The notes: generated by a model from the sequence alone, not told the origin. 64,000 bases of DNA from Minicystis rosea (GCA_001931535.1 CP016211.1:13376377-13440376), one strand, 5' to 3'. Shown: positions 53,587 through 63,312, counted from the first letter of the stretch. Made by a program: numbers and translations.

Positions 53587-53610
53587 GAGGCGTCTCCTCC
53601 GGGACGCCTC
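53587..53610 (-). terminator. hairpin downstream of the first response regulator
   Basis: Eight-base perfect arms GAGGCGTC/GACGCCTC with an eight-base loop, 78 bases beyond the stop of the regulator gene on the minus strand. No T-run; moderate confidence. Confidence 0.45.
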
Positions 53611-53687
53611 CTCGGGGGACTGGCCCGTAGCGCTATCGCGCCTCATTCGGTGCCGGTCCCCTCTTTCTTTTTGTGATGGGCTCTCGG

Positions 53688-55058
53688 TCACGTCCCGCCG
53701 CCGCGGAGCGCGTAGCGCTCGAGCTTGCGGTACAGCGTGGCGCGGTCGAAGCCGAGGATCTGCGCGGCCTGCGTCTTGTTGCCGCCGGCGACCTCCAGCA
53801 CGCGGGTGATGTAGCGGCGCTCGATCTCCTCCATCGGCACGAGCTCGGCCGGATCGTCGCTGGAGACGATGACGTGGGAGCGGCGGAAGCTGCGGATCTT
53901 CTCGGGGAGATCGTCGACGCCGATCTGATCGTAGCGGGCCAGCGCCACCGCGCGCTCGATGCAGGTCGAGAGCTCGCGGACGTTGCCGGGCCACGTGTAG
54001 GTCATGAGCTTGTCGGCGGCGGCGGCGGACAAGCCCTCCACCGGGCGCCCCTTGCTCTGGGCGAAGCGCTTCAAGAAATGCTGCGCCAAGAGGAGCACGT
54101 CGGCGCCGCGCGAGCGGAGGGGCGGGAGATCGACGCGCAGGACGCTGACCGCGTAATAGAGGTCTTCGCGGAAGCGGCGCTCCTCGACGGCGGTCTCGAC
54201 GTCGCGGCTCGTGGCGGCGATGACGCGCACGTCGAAAGGCACCTCCTTGCCGGCGCCCACGGGGCTGACGACCCGCTGCTCCAGCGCGCGCACGAGCTTC
54301 GGTTGCAGCGAAGCGGGGAGGCTCGCGATGTCTTCGAGGAAGAGCGTGCCACCGCTGGCTTGGAGGAAGAGGCCGGGCCGCGCCGCGCGCGCGTCGGGGA
54401 AGGTCTCGCGCGCGTGCCCGAAGAGCTCGCGCTCGAGGAGGGCCTCGGGCATGCCCGCGCAGCTCACCGCCACGAAGGGGCCGCCGGCGCGCCGGCTGCG
54501 GCGGTGCAAGGAGCGCGCGACGAGCTCCTTCCCGGTGCCGCTCTCGCCGGTGACGAGCACCGACGTCTCGGCGTCGGCCACGCGCTCGAGCAGATCGAAG
54601 ACGTTGCGCATGGCCGGGCTCTCGCCGATGACGTGCTCGTCGCCGCGCGCGCCCGCGGCCACGCGGCGGAGGCGCTTCACCTCTTCGCGGAGGGCGCGGT
54701 GGCGGACGGCGCGCTCCAGCGTGAGCTTGAGGGCGTCGAGCTCGAAAGGCTTGGTGATGAAATCGTAGGCGCCGGCGCGGATGGCGGCCGTGGCCGTGTC
54801 CAGGCTGCCGAACGCGGTGATGACGATGACCGGCACGTCGGGCCGGTTCTCCACGACGCGGGAGCAGAGATCGAGGCCCGTCATTCCGGCCATGGTCAGA
54901 TCGGTGACGACGACGTCGAAGTCTTCGGCGCAGATGAGATCGAAGGCCTCCTGGCCCGATGTCCGGAAGGACACCGCATAACCCTTCTTCGTCAAACCCG
55001 CTTCGAGGAGCTCGCACACACCGCGATCGTCGTCGACGATCAGGACTCGACTGCTCAT
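53688..55058 (-). CDS. NtrC-like response regulator lacking GAFTGA
   Basis: A 456-aa protein with receiver (phosphoacceptor Asp53 in VVVTDLTM, Lys near VITAF...ITKPF), AAA+ and Fis-type HTH (NKTQAAQILGFDRATLYRKLER) domains. Walker A is GESGTGKE at 171-178. The sigma54-contact loop is ETFPDA (218-223), not GAFTGA, and the Walker B block reads GGTLFLEDIA, with the DE order exchanged. It therefore probably does not open sigma54 promoters in the usual way. It is paired with the kinase at 55392-56849, 333 bases upstream. Confidence 0.9.
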   Translation of the reverse strand: MSSRVLIVDDDRGVCELLEAGLTKKGYAVSFRTSGQEAFDLICAEDFDVVVTDLTMAGMTGLDLCSRVVENRPDVPVIVITAFGSLDTATAAIRAGAYDFITKPFELDALKLTLERAVRHRALREEVKRLRRVAAGARGDEHVIGESPAMRNVFDLLERVADAETSVLVTGESGTGKELVARSLHRRSRRAGGPFVAVSCAGMPEALLERELFGHARETFPDARAARPGLFLQASGGTLFLEDIASLPASLQPKLVRALEQRVVSPVGAGKEVPFDVRVIAATSRDVETAVEERRFREDLYYAVSVLRVDLPPLRSRGADVLLLAQHFLKRFAQSKGRPVEGLSAAAADKLMTYTWPGNVRELSTCIERAVALARYDQIGVDDLPEKIRSFRRSHVIVSSDDPAELVPMEEIERRYITRVLEVAGGNKTQAAQILGFDRATLYRKLERYALRGGGT

Positions 55059-55327
55059 TGGCGGAGAGCCTATCTCGGCGAGACGGATGGGGCCAGGTGG
55101 TCGAGGCCTTTTGGATGTCGAATCATGGCGCGATTGCCGCGCGGAGCCCGCGAGCCGCGCGGGCGCTCACCACCTCGACGAGGGCGCCGCGATAACCCCT
55201 CACGCGACCTGCGCGAGCGAGCGCTCGCCCGGCGGAGCTCCATTCACGAGCACGGTTGTGGGACCGTCGCTCGTTCGTTCGTGTGTGGGTGAGCCGCGAT
55301 TCGATGTCTCGGCGCGCGGGCGCTCAG

Positions 55328-55368
55328 GCCGCAAAGCGGCGACGACGTCCGGCCTTATGTGGCCGGAC
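55328..55368. repeat. related double hairpin between kinase and regulator genes
   Basis: GCCGC-AAA-GCGGC (55328-55340) and GTCCGGCC/GGCCGGAC (55347-55354, 55361-55368; loop TTATGT). The arrangement, not the exact sequence, resembles the two dispersed copies. The 55059-55391 stretch holds no gene; it separates the kinase stop from the regulator start. Confidence 0.6.
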
Positions 55369-55391
55369 TTCGGGCGGGCAGCACTAGGCTG

Positions 55392-56849
55392 CTACCCGCA
55401 GGGGAAATAGAAGGTGAAGGTCGAGCCTTCGCCGGGGTGGCTGTCGACCTGAATCCAACCGCCGTGCTCGCTGATGATGCCATAGGCGACGGAGAGGCCG
55501 AGGCCCGTGCCTTCGCCGACGGGCTTGGTGGTGAAGAAGGGCTCGAAGATGTGGTCTTTCACGTCGTCGGGGATGCCGTCGCCCTGATCGCGGACGGAGA
55601 GCGCGAGGTAATCGGCTTCGGGGCCGCCGTGATCGGCGGGCGGGCGGGCGCGCTCGCGCTTCAAGGTGACCACGATGTCGCCGCCGCGAGGCATGGCTTG
55701 GATGGCATTGACCACCACGTTGGTGAGGGCTTGTTGGGCCTGCTCGGCGTCGCCTTCGATTTCGGCGAGGCTGCTTTCGCCGTCGCGACGCAGGGTGATG
55801 CGCCGCTTCTGCGCCAGCGGGGAGACGAGGGTGAAGGTGTCGCGGACGACGCGCGCGAGATCGGCCCGGCCCGTGCGCATGGTGCCGCGGCGGCGCGCGA
55901 AGTCGAGGAGCTGGCGGATGATCTGCGTCATGCGCCGTGACTGCTCCTGGATGATGCGCGCGTTCTTGATGGTCTCGGCGGTGTCGCCGTCGCCCTCGGC
56001 CAGCATTTCGGCCCGGCCGGTGACGATTTGCAGCGGCGTGCCGAGCTCGTGGGCGACGCCGGAGGCGAGCTTGCCGACGGTGGCGAGGCGCTCGGCGTGG
56101 CGCAGCTGCTCGAGCGCGGCGATGCGCGCCGAGGTGGCGCGGGCGATCTCGGCCTGCGCGGTGGAGAGGCGCTCGGACATGCGGTTCATCTCCTCGGCGA
56201 GCTCGCCGATCTCGTCGCGCGAGCCGATGGGCAAGCGGCTCACGAGATCGCCGGCGCCGATGCGGCGCGCTTGCTCGCGGAGCGCGCGCATGGGGCGGCC
56301 CACGATCCACACGCCGAGGCCGGTGGTGATGAGGCCGCTCACGAGCGTGAGCGCCGCGGTGGCGAAGAGCGTGCTCACCGCGGTGGCGCGGATGTACATG
56401 CGCTCGCCCGCGAGCGACTCGGAGATCTCCAAAGCACCGAGCCGCGCCGAGGGGACGGGGACGGGGAGGCAGGTGACCATCCAGCTCACGCCCTCGCGCG
56501 GGGTCTTCTGCACGACCTCGCGGCCTTCGCGGATGGGGCCGACGTTTGCGCGAGGCAGGCGCGGCGCGAAGGCGTCGCCGTCGGGCGCGTCGAGCCACAC
56601 CCAACGGATGTCGACCTGACTCTCGCGCTCGTTCGCTTCGCTGACGATGTGGAGCGCGCGCGCCTCGCCCTCGGTGCGCCACACCTCGAGGACGGCGGCG
56701 GAGAGCGCGCGGCCCATGGTGTGGTTGTCCCGGCGAATGTCGGCCTCGAAGATCCCCGCTTCCCGGCGCACGCGCACGTAGGCGCTGAGCGCGAGCACCA
56801 CGAAGACGCCGAGGACCAAGGCGAAGGTCAGCTTGCGGGCGAGCTTCAT
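55392..56849 (-). CDS. sensor histidine kinase with HAMP domain
   Basis: A 485-aa kinase starting at ATG 56849 (MKLARKLTFALVLGVFVVLA). Order: TM1 (about 8-25), extracytoplasmic sensor (about 28-153), TM2 (about 157-183), HAMP (about 184-235), HisKA with His267 in GVAHELGTPL, HATPase with Asn381 (VVVNAIQAM), DQGDGIP and GTGLGLSVAYG. It is the probable partner of the GAFTGA-less regulator downstream. An upstream in-frame extension exists but is non-conserved and Arg-rich. Confidence 0.9.
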   Translation of the reverse strand: MKLARKLTFALVLGVFVVLALSAYVRVRREAGIFEADIRRDNHTMGRALSAAVLEVWRTEGEARALHIVSEANERESQVDIRWVWLDAPDGDAFAPRLPRANVGPIREGREVVQKTPREGVSWMVTCLPVPVPSARLGALEISESLAGERMYIRATAVSTLFATAALTLVSGLITTGLGVWIVGRPMRALREQARRIGAGDLVSRLPIGSRDEIGELAEEMNRMSERLSTAQAEIARATSARIAALEQLRHAERLATVGKLASGVAHELGTPLQIVTGRAEMLAEGDGDTAETIKNARIIQEQSRRMTQIIRQLLDFARRRGTMRTGRADLARVVRDTFTLVSPLAQKRRITLRRDGESSLAEIEGDAEQAQQALTNVVVNAIQAMPRGGDIVVTLKRERARPPADHGGPEADYLALSVRDQGDGIPDDVKDHIFEPFFTTKPVGEGTGLGLSVAYGIISEHGGWIQVDSHPGEGSTFTFYFPCG

Positions 56850-56945
56850 CAGAGAGCGCGATAGCGCATTCGGCGGCCGTTGGGCACGGCCGCGCTCACC
56901 CGAGATGCGATCGAGCGAGCACGGCCCGAGCAGCCCGCGCTCATC

Positions 56946-56962
56946 CGGGGCGCAAGGCCCCG
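56946..56962 (-). terminator. small hairpin downstream of the SGNH gene
   Basis: CGGGGC/GCCCCG arms around a five-base GCAAG loop, 64 bases beyond the SGNH-hydrolase stop, upstream of the kinase start. Short but GC-rich; the CAAG-type loop is shared with the dispersed hairpins. Confidence 0.4.
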
Positions 56963-57025
56963 AACAGGCAGGGGATCGCGAACCGATCGCTCGCGAGCCG
57001 CGTCGGCCGATGCTCGTTTGCGAGG

Positions 57026-58207
57026 CTAACGGCGCTCGCTGGCGGCGATGGCCCGGGGCCGCACCACGCGCGGCGCGGGATGGACGATGGCGTCGGCCAC
57101 CAAGCGCCCCACGGTCTCCGCGCCTTCGGGCGTGAAATGCAGGCAATCGTAGAAGGTGCGTGCGCTCCGCTCCAAGTCGGGGAGGAGATCGACGTGCTGC
57201 ACGCCCATCCGATCGGCGACGGCGGCGGCGCGCGCGTCGATGCGGCGCATGAGCGCGTCGACGACGCGCGCGGAGAAATACGAGGTGACCTTCTCGCGGT
57301 ACGGGCGGCCGAGGCCGAAGTTCCACAGCAGGCGCTGCTCCTCGGGGCCGAGATCGCAGCCGAGCCACGGCTGGCGCACGAGGATCACCCGCGTCGCGCC
57401 GCTCTGCGCGGTGTGGAGGAGCGCGGTGAGGTGCTGCGCGAAGTTGTCGAGCATCGGTGTCGCGTCGGGCTCTTCATCGATGATGCGCTCGGCTTCGGCG
57501 CGCATTTTCCGCGTGCGATGGAGCCAGTCGCCGCCGCCGCCGATCTCCGCAATGGGGTGGCGGACGTTGCGATAGAGGCTCGCGGCGATGCGGCGCAGCG
57601 CGGTCCTCTCGAGCGCGGGGCCCCACGGCCCCTCGGGGTGCTGCTCGAAGAGCTTGTCGAGATCGGGCGGGCAGTGATCGAAGGTGCGCGGCAGGCCCTG
57701 CTCCATCCAGCTCACGACGTCGCTGGCGCCGACCATGACGAGGACGAGATCGAGCTTGGGATAACGGGGGAGCATCTTCTGCAGCGAGAGATCGATGTGC
57801 GCGCACGGGACGATGGCGCGGGCCACGATGCCCACGTGTACGCGCGAGACACCGAGCGCACGCAGGTTGCGCGGCTCGCTGAGGGTGCGCTCGACGACGG
57901 CGCCCCAGGTCTGATCTTGATCGAGGAACAAGCACTCCGCCGCGCTGCCGCCGACGACGAGCGCGCGCAGCGCCTTTTCGTCATCACGCGGAGGCGGGCC
58001 CCCGCGCTCGCCGTCGCGGTTGATCTCGACCCGGGCGACGGGCCGGAGCCGCGGGAGCGCGGCTCGATCGATGGACATGTGGAGCCGCGTGTTGGGAACG
58101 TAGCGGTAGTAGCCGCCGTAGCGCCGGAGGGCGATCCGCGCCGCGCCCTCCGCCACCATCGGGAGCGCCATCGCCCCCGCGAGCATCTGCGTGATTCGCG
58201 ATTTCAT
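57026..58207 (-). CDS. SGNH/GDSL-type hydrolase, membrane-anchored
   Basis: A 393-aa protein starting at ATG 58207, overlapping the flippase stop (ATGA). A short N-terminal hydrophobic stretch (QMLAGAMALPMVAEGAARIAL) may anchor it. Block I reads GGSAAECLF (about 86-94, with Gly replacing Asp of GDS), block III is VGASD, and block V is CLHFTPEG with the catalytic His. Such proteins often deacylate or acylate polysaccharides, and here the link to the flippase suggests capsule or exopolysaccharide modification. The substrate is unknown. Confidence 0.78.
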   Translation of the reverse strand: MKSRITQMLAGAMALPMVAEGAARIALRRYGGYYRYVPNTRLHMSIDRAALPRLRPVARVEINRDGERGGPPPRDDEKALRALVVGGSAAECLFLDQDQTWGAVVERTLSEPRNLRALGVSRVHVGIVARAIVPCAHIDLSLQKMLPRYPKLDLVLVMVGASDVVSWMEQGLPRTFDHCPPDLDKLFEQHPEGPWGPALERTALRRIAASLYRNVRHPIAEIGGGGDWLHRTRKMRAEAERIIDEEPDATPMLDNFAQHLTALLHTAQSGATRVILVRQPWLGCDLGPEEQRLLWNFGLGRPYREKVTSYFSARVVDALMRRIDARAAAVADRMGVQHVDLLPDLERSARTFYDCLHFTPEGAETVGRLVADAIVHPAPRVVRPRAIAASERR

Positions 58208-59769
58208 CGTGCCCTGCTCCGCAGCACGCGCGGGAGGAAGCGGTCCACCCGCGCGCCGAGATCGAAGTAAGGATCGTCGCGGTAGACGAAGAGGATCCAC
58301 GTCAGCGCGAAGACCACGACCATCGCCACGCCAGCCCCGAAGAGCCGGAAAAAGAGAGCGGTTCGGGTGAGCTCAGCCGAGAACAAGTGGAGGCCGCGCG
58401 TCAGCGCCAGCAGGGTGAGCACCGGCGCACATCCTCCGATGGCGGGACGAAGGAGCACGTAGCGCAGGTAGGTGACGAAAGAGATCTCGATCTCACGACA
58501 CGCGAGGTACGCGAGCACTGCCGCGAACACGATGCACGGCGCCGCGGTCCCGATGGCCACGCCGAGGATGCCAAAGGGCTTCACCAAAAGGAGGCTCAGG
58601 AACAGATTGACGGCGCCCATGACGAGCAGGGCGATCGCTGGCAAGCCTGGTTTGCCGAGGCCCATGAGCGTCGGTGAGGCGACGCCGCGCACGGGCAGGA
58701 AGAAGAGGAACGCAATCATCAGGAGCCGGGTCACCTGCCCCGAAGGACCCGCGAAGGACGGCCCCATCCACCACGCGATGAACTCCGGCGCGAGGACGAG
58801 CAAGAACGCTGCGAGGAGCATGCCTATCGACGAGGCCACCTTGGACCATTTGAGAAAGACGTGGCGCAGCTCCTCCATCTGCCCCGTAGCTTGCAGCTTG
58901 GTGGCTGTCGGCATGATCACCATGCCAATGCCGAGGACGATGCCCGTGAGCGGTTGGAAGAACTTGTTGCCGATGTCGAAGATCGTGCCTTCCTCCGGCC
59001 CGGAGAAGGCGTTGATCACGAGCTGATCGCATTGAAACGCGAGCTGACTGCCCATGTTGAGCAGCATCACGAAGATGGAGAATCCGAGGATGCTGCGGAG
59101 CCTTTGCCCATCGAAGCTCCGGAGCCCGAAACGGATCTCGGGGAAGCTCCGTCGGATCACGAGCAGGGCCACGACGAGCTCGAGCACGGTGACGGCGACC
59201 TGCACGAAGGCGAGCACGACGAGCGATGGGTGGCGCCGGAGGACGCCCACGACGAGCGCGAGGCGGATCAAGAGGCCGGCGACCTTCACCCCATTTCGCG
59301 CGACGAAATGATGATGGGCGTCGAGGATGCCATAAGGCAGTTGCCCCGCGAAGCTGAGGCCGACCTGGACGATGACAATCCAATAGGCAATGCGTGCTTC
59401 GCGGAGGACGTGGGGGCCGAGCGCCTGCCACGCCGCGCCGCTCAGATACACGCGCTCGAAAAAGAACGAGAGGGCCGCGCCCACCAGCATCGCGGCTGCG
59501 CCCAGGCCGAGCGTGGCGCCGAGGCACGTGGCGATGGCCTGGTTCGCTTGATCGATTTCACGCCGCGCGACATGGCCCGAAATGAACCGCACGGACGCCA
59601 TGGGCACGCCCAGGACGAGCAGGCCGAGCACACTGGTGAGCGAGGCAATCGTCAGCCAAGCGCCTTGTGCGGGCGCGCCGAGGGCCTGCACTTGAATGGT
59701 CGTGAGCTGGACGAGGACGACGAGCTGAATCAGCGCCAGCATCCAGTTCGAGCCGATGTTGCGCAGCAT
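58204..59769 (-). CDS. polysaccharide flippase (Wzx/MATE-like, MOP superfamily)
   Basis: A 521-aa protein with about 12-14 hydrophobic segments and few charges within them. The start (MLRNIGSNWMLALIQLVVLVQLTTIQVQALG) and the pattern GPEEGTIFDIGNKFFQPLTGIVLGIGMVIMPTATK with VRGVASPTLMGLGKPGLPAIALLVMGAVNLFLSLLL fit the MurJ/Wzx branch of the MOP superfamily. It flips lipid-linked oligosaccharide units across the inner membrane. The stop overlaps the start of the SGNH gene, so both act together. MurJ is less likely because the gene sits with no murein genes. Confidence 0.88.
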   Translation of the reverse strand: MLRNIGSNWMLALIQLVVLVQLTTIQVQALGAPAQGAWLTIASLTSVLGLLVLGVPMASVRFISGHVARREIDQANQAIATCLGATLGLGAAAMLVGAALSFFFERVYLSGAAWQALGPHVLREARIAYWIVIVQVGLSFAGQLPYGILDAHHHFVARNGVKVAGLLIRLALVVGVLRRHPSLVVLAFVQVAVTVLELVVALLVIRRSFPEIRFGLRSFDGQRLRSILGFSIFVMLLNMGSQLAFQCDQLVINAFSGPEEGTIFDIGNKFFQPLTGIVLGIGMVIMPTATKLQATGQMEELRHVFLKWSKVASSIGMLLAAFLLVLAPEFIAWWMGPSFAGPSGQVTRLLMIAFLFFLPVRGVASPTLMGLGKPGLPAIALLVMGAVNLFLSLLLVKPFGILGVAIGTAAPCIVFAAVLAYLACREIEISFVTYLRYVLLRPAIGGCAPVLTLLALTRGLHLFSAELTRTALFFRLFGAGVAMVVVFALTWILFVYRDDPYFDLGARVDRFLPRVLRSRAR

Positions 59770-59951
59770 TCGGATCTCGCGGCGCGCGGAGTCGCGCGCT
59801 GAGGGTGCCAGTCAGGGACGTTCGACGACGTCCAAATGAATCCCCGTGTCGTGGAAAACACGGGCGCGGACCGCTGATCATGCACGGAAAGATACCGAGA
59901 GCTACTCGGAAAAAGTCCGATGTCCTGGCTGGTTCATACGATGATGGTGAA

Positions 59952-61334
59952 TCAGCTGCGGTCGTTCGCGAGATCGGTTTCGGCGAGCCACTTGGCCAAT
60001 GTCTTCATGTCGATTCCGAGCTTCTCGGCCGTGCGCGTGCGGTGCCCGCCGAGCTCTCCGAGCGCCCACAGAGCATATCGACGCGTGAGATCGCGAATGG
60101 GCAGCACCTCCCCCGTGAACAGGGGCGCGGCGGCGCTCTTCGCCGCGAGCGTAGCGGGCGGGAGATCGTCGACATCGATGTCCGCCCCGCGCGCCAGGAC
60201 CACCATGCGCTCCACTGCATGAGAGAGCTCACGCACGTTGCCCGGCCAGCGATAATCGACGAGACGCCGCACCGCCTCAGCGGAGAATCGTTGTGCCGGT
60301 GAGGCAGGGTGTCGGGCACGGGCGAGACGGAAGAAGTGCTCGAGCAGGAGCGGGATGTCGTCACGCCGGTGACGGAGGGGCGGGATGTCGATGGAGACGA
60401 CGTCGAGGCGGTAGCGGAGATCTTCGCGGAAGGCGCCCGAGCGCACGCGCTCGTCGAGATCGCGGTGCGTGGCGGCGATGATGCGGATGTCGACGGGGCG
60501 CTCCTTCGAGCCGCCCACCGCGCGCACCACGCGGCGCTCGATGGCGTGGAGCAGCTTGGCCTGGAGGGCGGGGGACATCTCCGCGATCTCGTCGAGGAAG
60601 AGCGTGCCAGAGCTGGCCTCCGCCATGAGGCCGGCGCGATCGCGCGTGGCGCCGGTGAAGGCGCCCTTCACGTGACCGAAGAGCTCGCTCTCGAGGAGCG
60701 GCTCGGGGAGCGCGGCGCAGTTGACGGCGACGAACGGGCCGCCCGCGCGATCGCCGTCGTCGTGGAGGCGGCGCGCGAAGAGGCCTTTGCCGGTGCCCGT
60801 CTCGCCGAGGAGGAGCACCGGCAGATCGGTGCGCGCGATCCGTTCCACCACCGAGAGCGCCGCGCGGAGCGAGCTCGATGCGCCCACGATGCCGGGCGTC
60901 TCGCCGCGATCGCGGAGCACGGCCCGGAGCGTGGTCACCTCGCGCCGCACGCGCCGCTCGTCGATGGCTTTGTCGAGGAAGATGGCGAGCTCTTCGATCT
61001 TGAAGGGCTTCGTCAGGTAATGGCTCGCGCCCTGGCGGATGGATTCGACCGCGGTGTCGATGGCGCCGTACGCGGTCATGACCAGGACGGGCAGCTCGGG
61101 CGCGAGGCGTCGCGCGGCCGCGAGGAGGGCGAGGCCGTCGACCTCGGGCATGCGCAGATCGGTGACGAGCGCGTCGAACGAGCCTTCGCGCAGGCGCTCG
61201 AGGGCGCGCTCGCTCGTGGCGGCGGCCTCCGCGTGATAGCCGCGATCGACGAGGCCGTCGGCGACCATCTCGGCCATCTGGATCTCGTCGTCGACGACGA
61301 GGACACGCGGGGCACGGTGCTCAGGCTGCGGCAT
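59952..61334 (-). CDS. NtrC-like response regulator, sigma54 activator
   Basis: A 460-aa protein with all parts intact: receiver Asp59 (ALVTDLRMP), Walker A GETGTGKG at 177-184, GAFTGA at 224-229, Walker B SGTLFLDEIAEM, WPGNVRELSHAVERM, and a Fis-like HTH (GGHRTRTAEKLGIDMKTLAKWL). It should activate sigma54 promoters. The start overlaps the stop of the kinase gene by 14 bases, so the two are co-expressed. The candidate promoter at 20914 may be within reach of this type of activator, but there is no direct link. Confidence 0.93.
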   Translation of the reverse strand: MPQPEHRAPRVLVVDDEIQMAEMVADGLVDRGYHAEAAATSERALERLREGSFDALVTDLRMPEVDGLALLAAARRLAPELPVLVMTAYGAIDTAVESIRQGASHYLTKPFKIEELAIFLDKAIDERRVRREVTTLRAVLRDRGETPGIVGASSSLRAALSVVERIARTDLPVLLLGETGTGKGLFARRLHDDGDRAGGPFVAVNCAALPEPLLESELFGHVKGAFTGATRDRAGLMAEASSGTLFLDEIAEMSPALQAKLLHAIERRVVRAVGGSKERPVDIRIIAATHRDLDERVRSGAFREDLRYRLDVVSIDIPPLRHRRDDIPLLLEHFFRLARARHPASPAQRFSAEAVRRLVDYRWPGNVRELSHAVERMVVLARGADIDVDDLPPATLAAKSAAAPLFTGEVLPIRDLTRRYALWALGELGGHRTRTAEKLGIDMKTLAKWLAETDLANDRS

Positions 61335-62889
61335 GACTCTGGACCTTGGGGACGGGGATGAGCAGGGACGCGCACGTGCCCCGCGGCGACGCGGGGCGGA
61401 GGCTCAACGTCCCGCGATGAAGCTTGACGATCTCGCTGGTGATGGCGAGCCCGAGGCCGGTGCCTTGGCCCTGCGCCTTGGTGGTGAAGAACGGCTCCAA
61501 GGCCCGCGCCGCGGCCTCCGCGGTGATCCCCGCGCCGTCGTCGATCACGGTGAAGGCGATGTGATCGCCCTCGACGCGCGCCGCCGCCTGCACGTGGCCG
61601 CCGCGCACGCAGGCGTCGCAGGCGTTGAGGAGGAGGTTGACGATGGCCTGTTGCAGCATGGGCGCGTCGCCGTGGAGCACGGGCAAGCTCGCGGGGACGT
61701 CGGTGTCGAGCGCGACGCCCGCGGCGGTGAAGCGATGCTCGACCAACGCGATCGCGCCCGCGAGCACCGCGGCCGGCGTCGTGTCCCCGAGGGCCGGCGC
61801 CGCGCCGCGCACGAGGTCGAGGAAGCCGCGGATGGTGCGGCGGATGCGATCGGTCTGCTCCAGGATGGCTTGCACGGCGCGGTCGGCGCGCGGGTCGCCT
61901 TCGACGCGCGCCGTGAGCTGCTCCGCGCGGCCCGCGATGATGCCGAGCGGCGTGGAGACCTCGTGCGCGATGCCCATGGCGAGCGTGCCCAGCGTCGCGG
62001 CGCGGCTGGCCGTGGCGAGCTCGCCGTCGCGCTCGCGTGCGACCGCTTGGAGCGCGAGCTCGCGCTCGAGGAGGAGGCCGCGACGTTGCCGGCGCAGCGC
62101 CAGCGTCCCGAAGACGAACACGAGGCCGCCCACCACGAGCACGCCCAGCACGAGCCGCCACGTGGCGTGCTCCTCGCGCGAGCGCACGCGCTCGGCGGTG
62201 GTCACCACCGCGATGGACCAGCGCCCGAAAGGCCCGGCGTCCACGATGTCGAGGCCCACCGCCGCGCGGCGGCTGGGCAGCCCGAGGGTGATGGCTTCGG
62301 CGGCCGTGAGCCACGCCGATCGCCGGCCCGAGTCGAGCCCGCGCTGCACCGGATCGAGCTTCACCACGCGCCCGTCGGTGGTGCGGAGATCCCTGTCGTC
62401 GGGGCCGCGCACGAGGAGGCGCGAGAAGCCCGGCCGCTCGATGCGCGCGGCCTCTTCGAAGAGCTTCGCGGGCGGGACCTGGAGATCGAGCACGCGGTTG
62501 TGCGACGCCGGCAAGCGGAACACGAGGCTCGCGCCGAGCGGCGGGCTCGGCGGATCGTCGGCGGCGCGCAGCGTGTAGCCGGCATAGCCATCGATGGCCG
62601 TGGCCGGCGTGCGCCGTCCGTCCTCGAGGCTCTCGGCGAGCACCAAGCCATCGCGACGAATGGCCGCGAGGCGCGTCTCCAGCTCGGACGCGACGCTGCC
62701 CGCGAGCGTCGCCTGATCGTCGGCCAGCTCTTGCAGCACGACGGCCGCCTCGCGCTGTTTGTCCCAGAACGCGAGCCCGGTCACCGCCGCCACCGAGAGC
62801 GCCATGAGCACGATGAGCGGCCAAGCGTGGGTCGCGTCATCCCTCGGCGCCGGCCGGATGCGGCGAGCGGTTGATGAAGGGGGGCTCAT
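61321..62889 (-). CDS. sensor histidine kinase
   Basis: A 522-aa kinase starting at ATG 62889 (MSPPSSTARRIRPAPRDD). Two membrane helices (about 25-45, WPLIVLMALSVAAVTGLAFW, and about 250-270, LVLGVLVVGGLVFVFGTLAL) flank a 200-residue sensor. HisKA carries IAHEVSTPLGIIAGRA (His near 307), the HATPase has LLLNACDAC (N-box), DDGAGIT and GTGLGLAI. It lacks an obvious HAMP. It phosphorylates the downstream regulator. Confidence 0.92.
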   Translation of the reverse strand: MSPPSSTARRIRPAPRDDATHAWPLIVLMALSVAAVTGLAFWDKQREAAVVLQELADDQATLAGSVASELETRLAAIRRDGLVLAESLEDGRRTPATAIDGYAGYTLRAADDPPSPPLGASLVFRLPASHNRVLDLQVPPAKLFEEAARIERPGFSRLLVRGPDDRDLRTTDGRVVKLDPVQRGLDSGRRSAWLTAAEAITLGLPSRRAAVGLDIVDAGPFGRWSIAVVTTAERVRSREEHATWRLVLGVLVVGGLVFVFGTLALRRQRRGLLLERELALQAVARERDGELATASRAATLGTLAMGIAHEVSTPLGIIAGRAEQLTARVEGDPRADRAVQAILEQTDRIRRTIRGFLDLVRGAAPALGDTTPAAVLAGAIALVEHRFTAAGVALDTDVPASLPVLHGDAPMLQQAIVNLLLNACDACVRGGHVQAAARVEGDHIAFTVIDDGAGITAEAAARALEPFFTTKAQGQGTGLGLAITSEIVKLHRGTLSLRPASPRGTCASLLIPVPKVQSHAAA

Positions 62890-63251
62890 CGAGTGGCCAG
62901 GGTCTCCTTCGGGCGCCCAAGCAATCGCGAGGCCCGCGGATGCGCTGCGAGTATGGCGGAGCCTCGGGGCGACGCGCACGGAGTTCTTCCGGGCCCGGGG
63001 TGGGAATTTCTCCGAGCCCGGGAGTCGCTCCCACAGCGAGCCGTCGCTGCGAAGGGGCGTGTTGCCGAGCTTCGTATGCGCGGCTGCTCATCCATCCATC
63101 GTTTGCGCGACTGCGATACGCCCCATGCGCCCGCTCGCGATGTGGCGAATTGCACCTGCGTAGAGAAGCGCGACAGCGGATCGAGCTGCGGTATGGGCGG
63201 CACGGTGGGCCGCAGCGAGCAGCGATGTGGAGACGGCGAGCCGCCGGCCGC

Positions 63252-63312
63252 CCTGCAACCTGCGGGTTGCGCGTGCCGATCGTCCTGCAACCTGCCAGTT
63301 GCGCGTGGCGAG
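63252..63312 (+). repeat. tandem repeat of hairpin units
   Basis: Two related units 32 bases apart begin CCTGCAACCTG at 63252 and 63284. The first holds GCAACC-TGCG-GGTTGC, a perfect six-base-arm hairpin, the second a shorter version (GCAAC/GTTGC). The whole region 62890-63593 shows no supported gene; it holds this repeat and the upstream part of the last gene. Confidence 0.55.

Noticed and set aside
63252..63312. CRISPR array
   Set aside because: Only two units, with inexact repeats and no spacer-like unique segments or cas genes.
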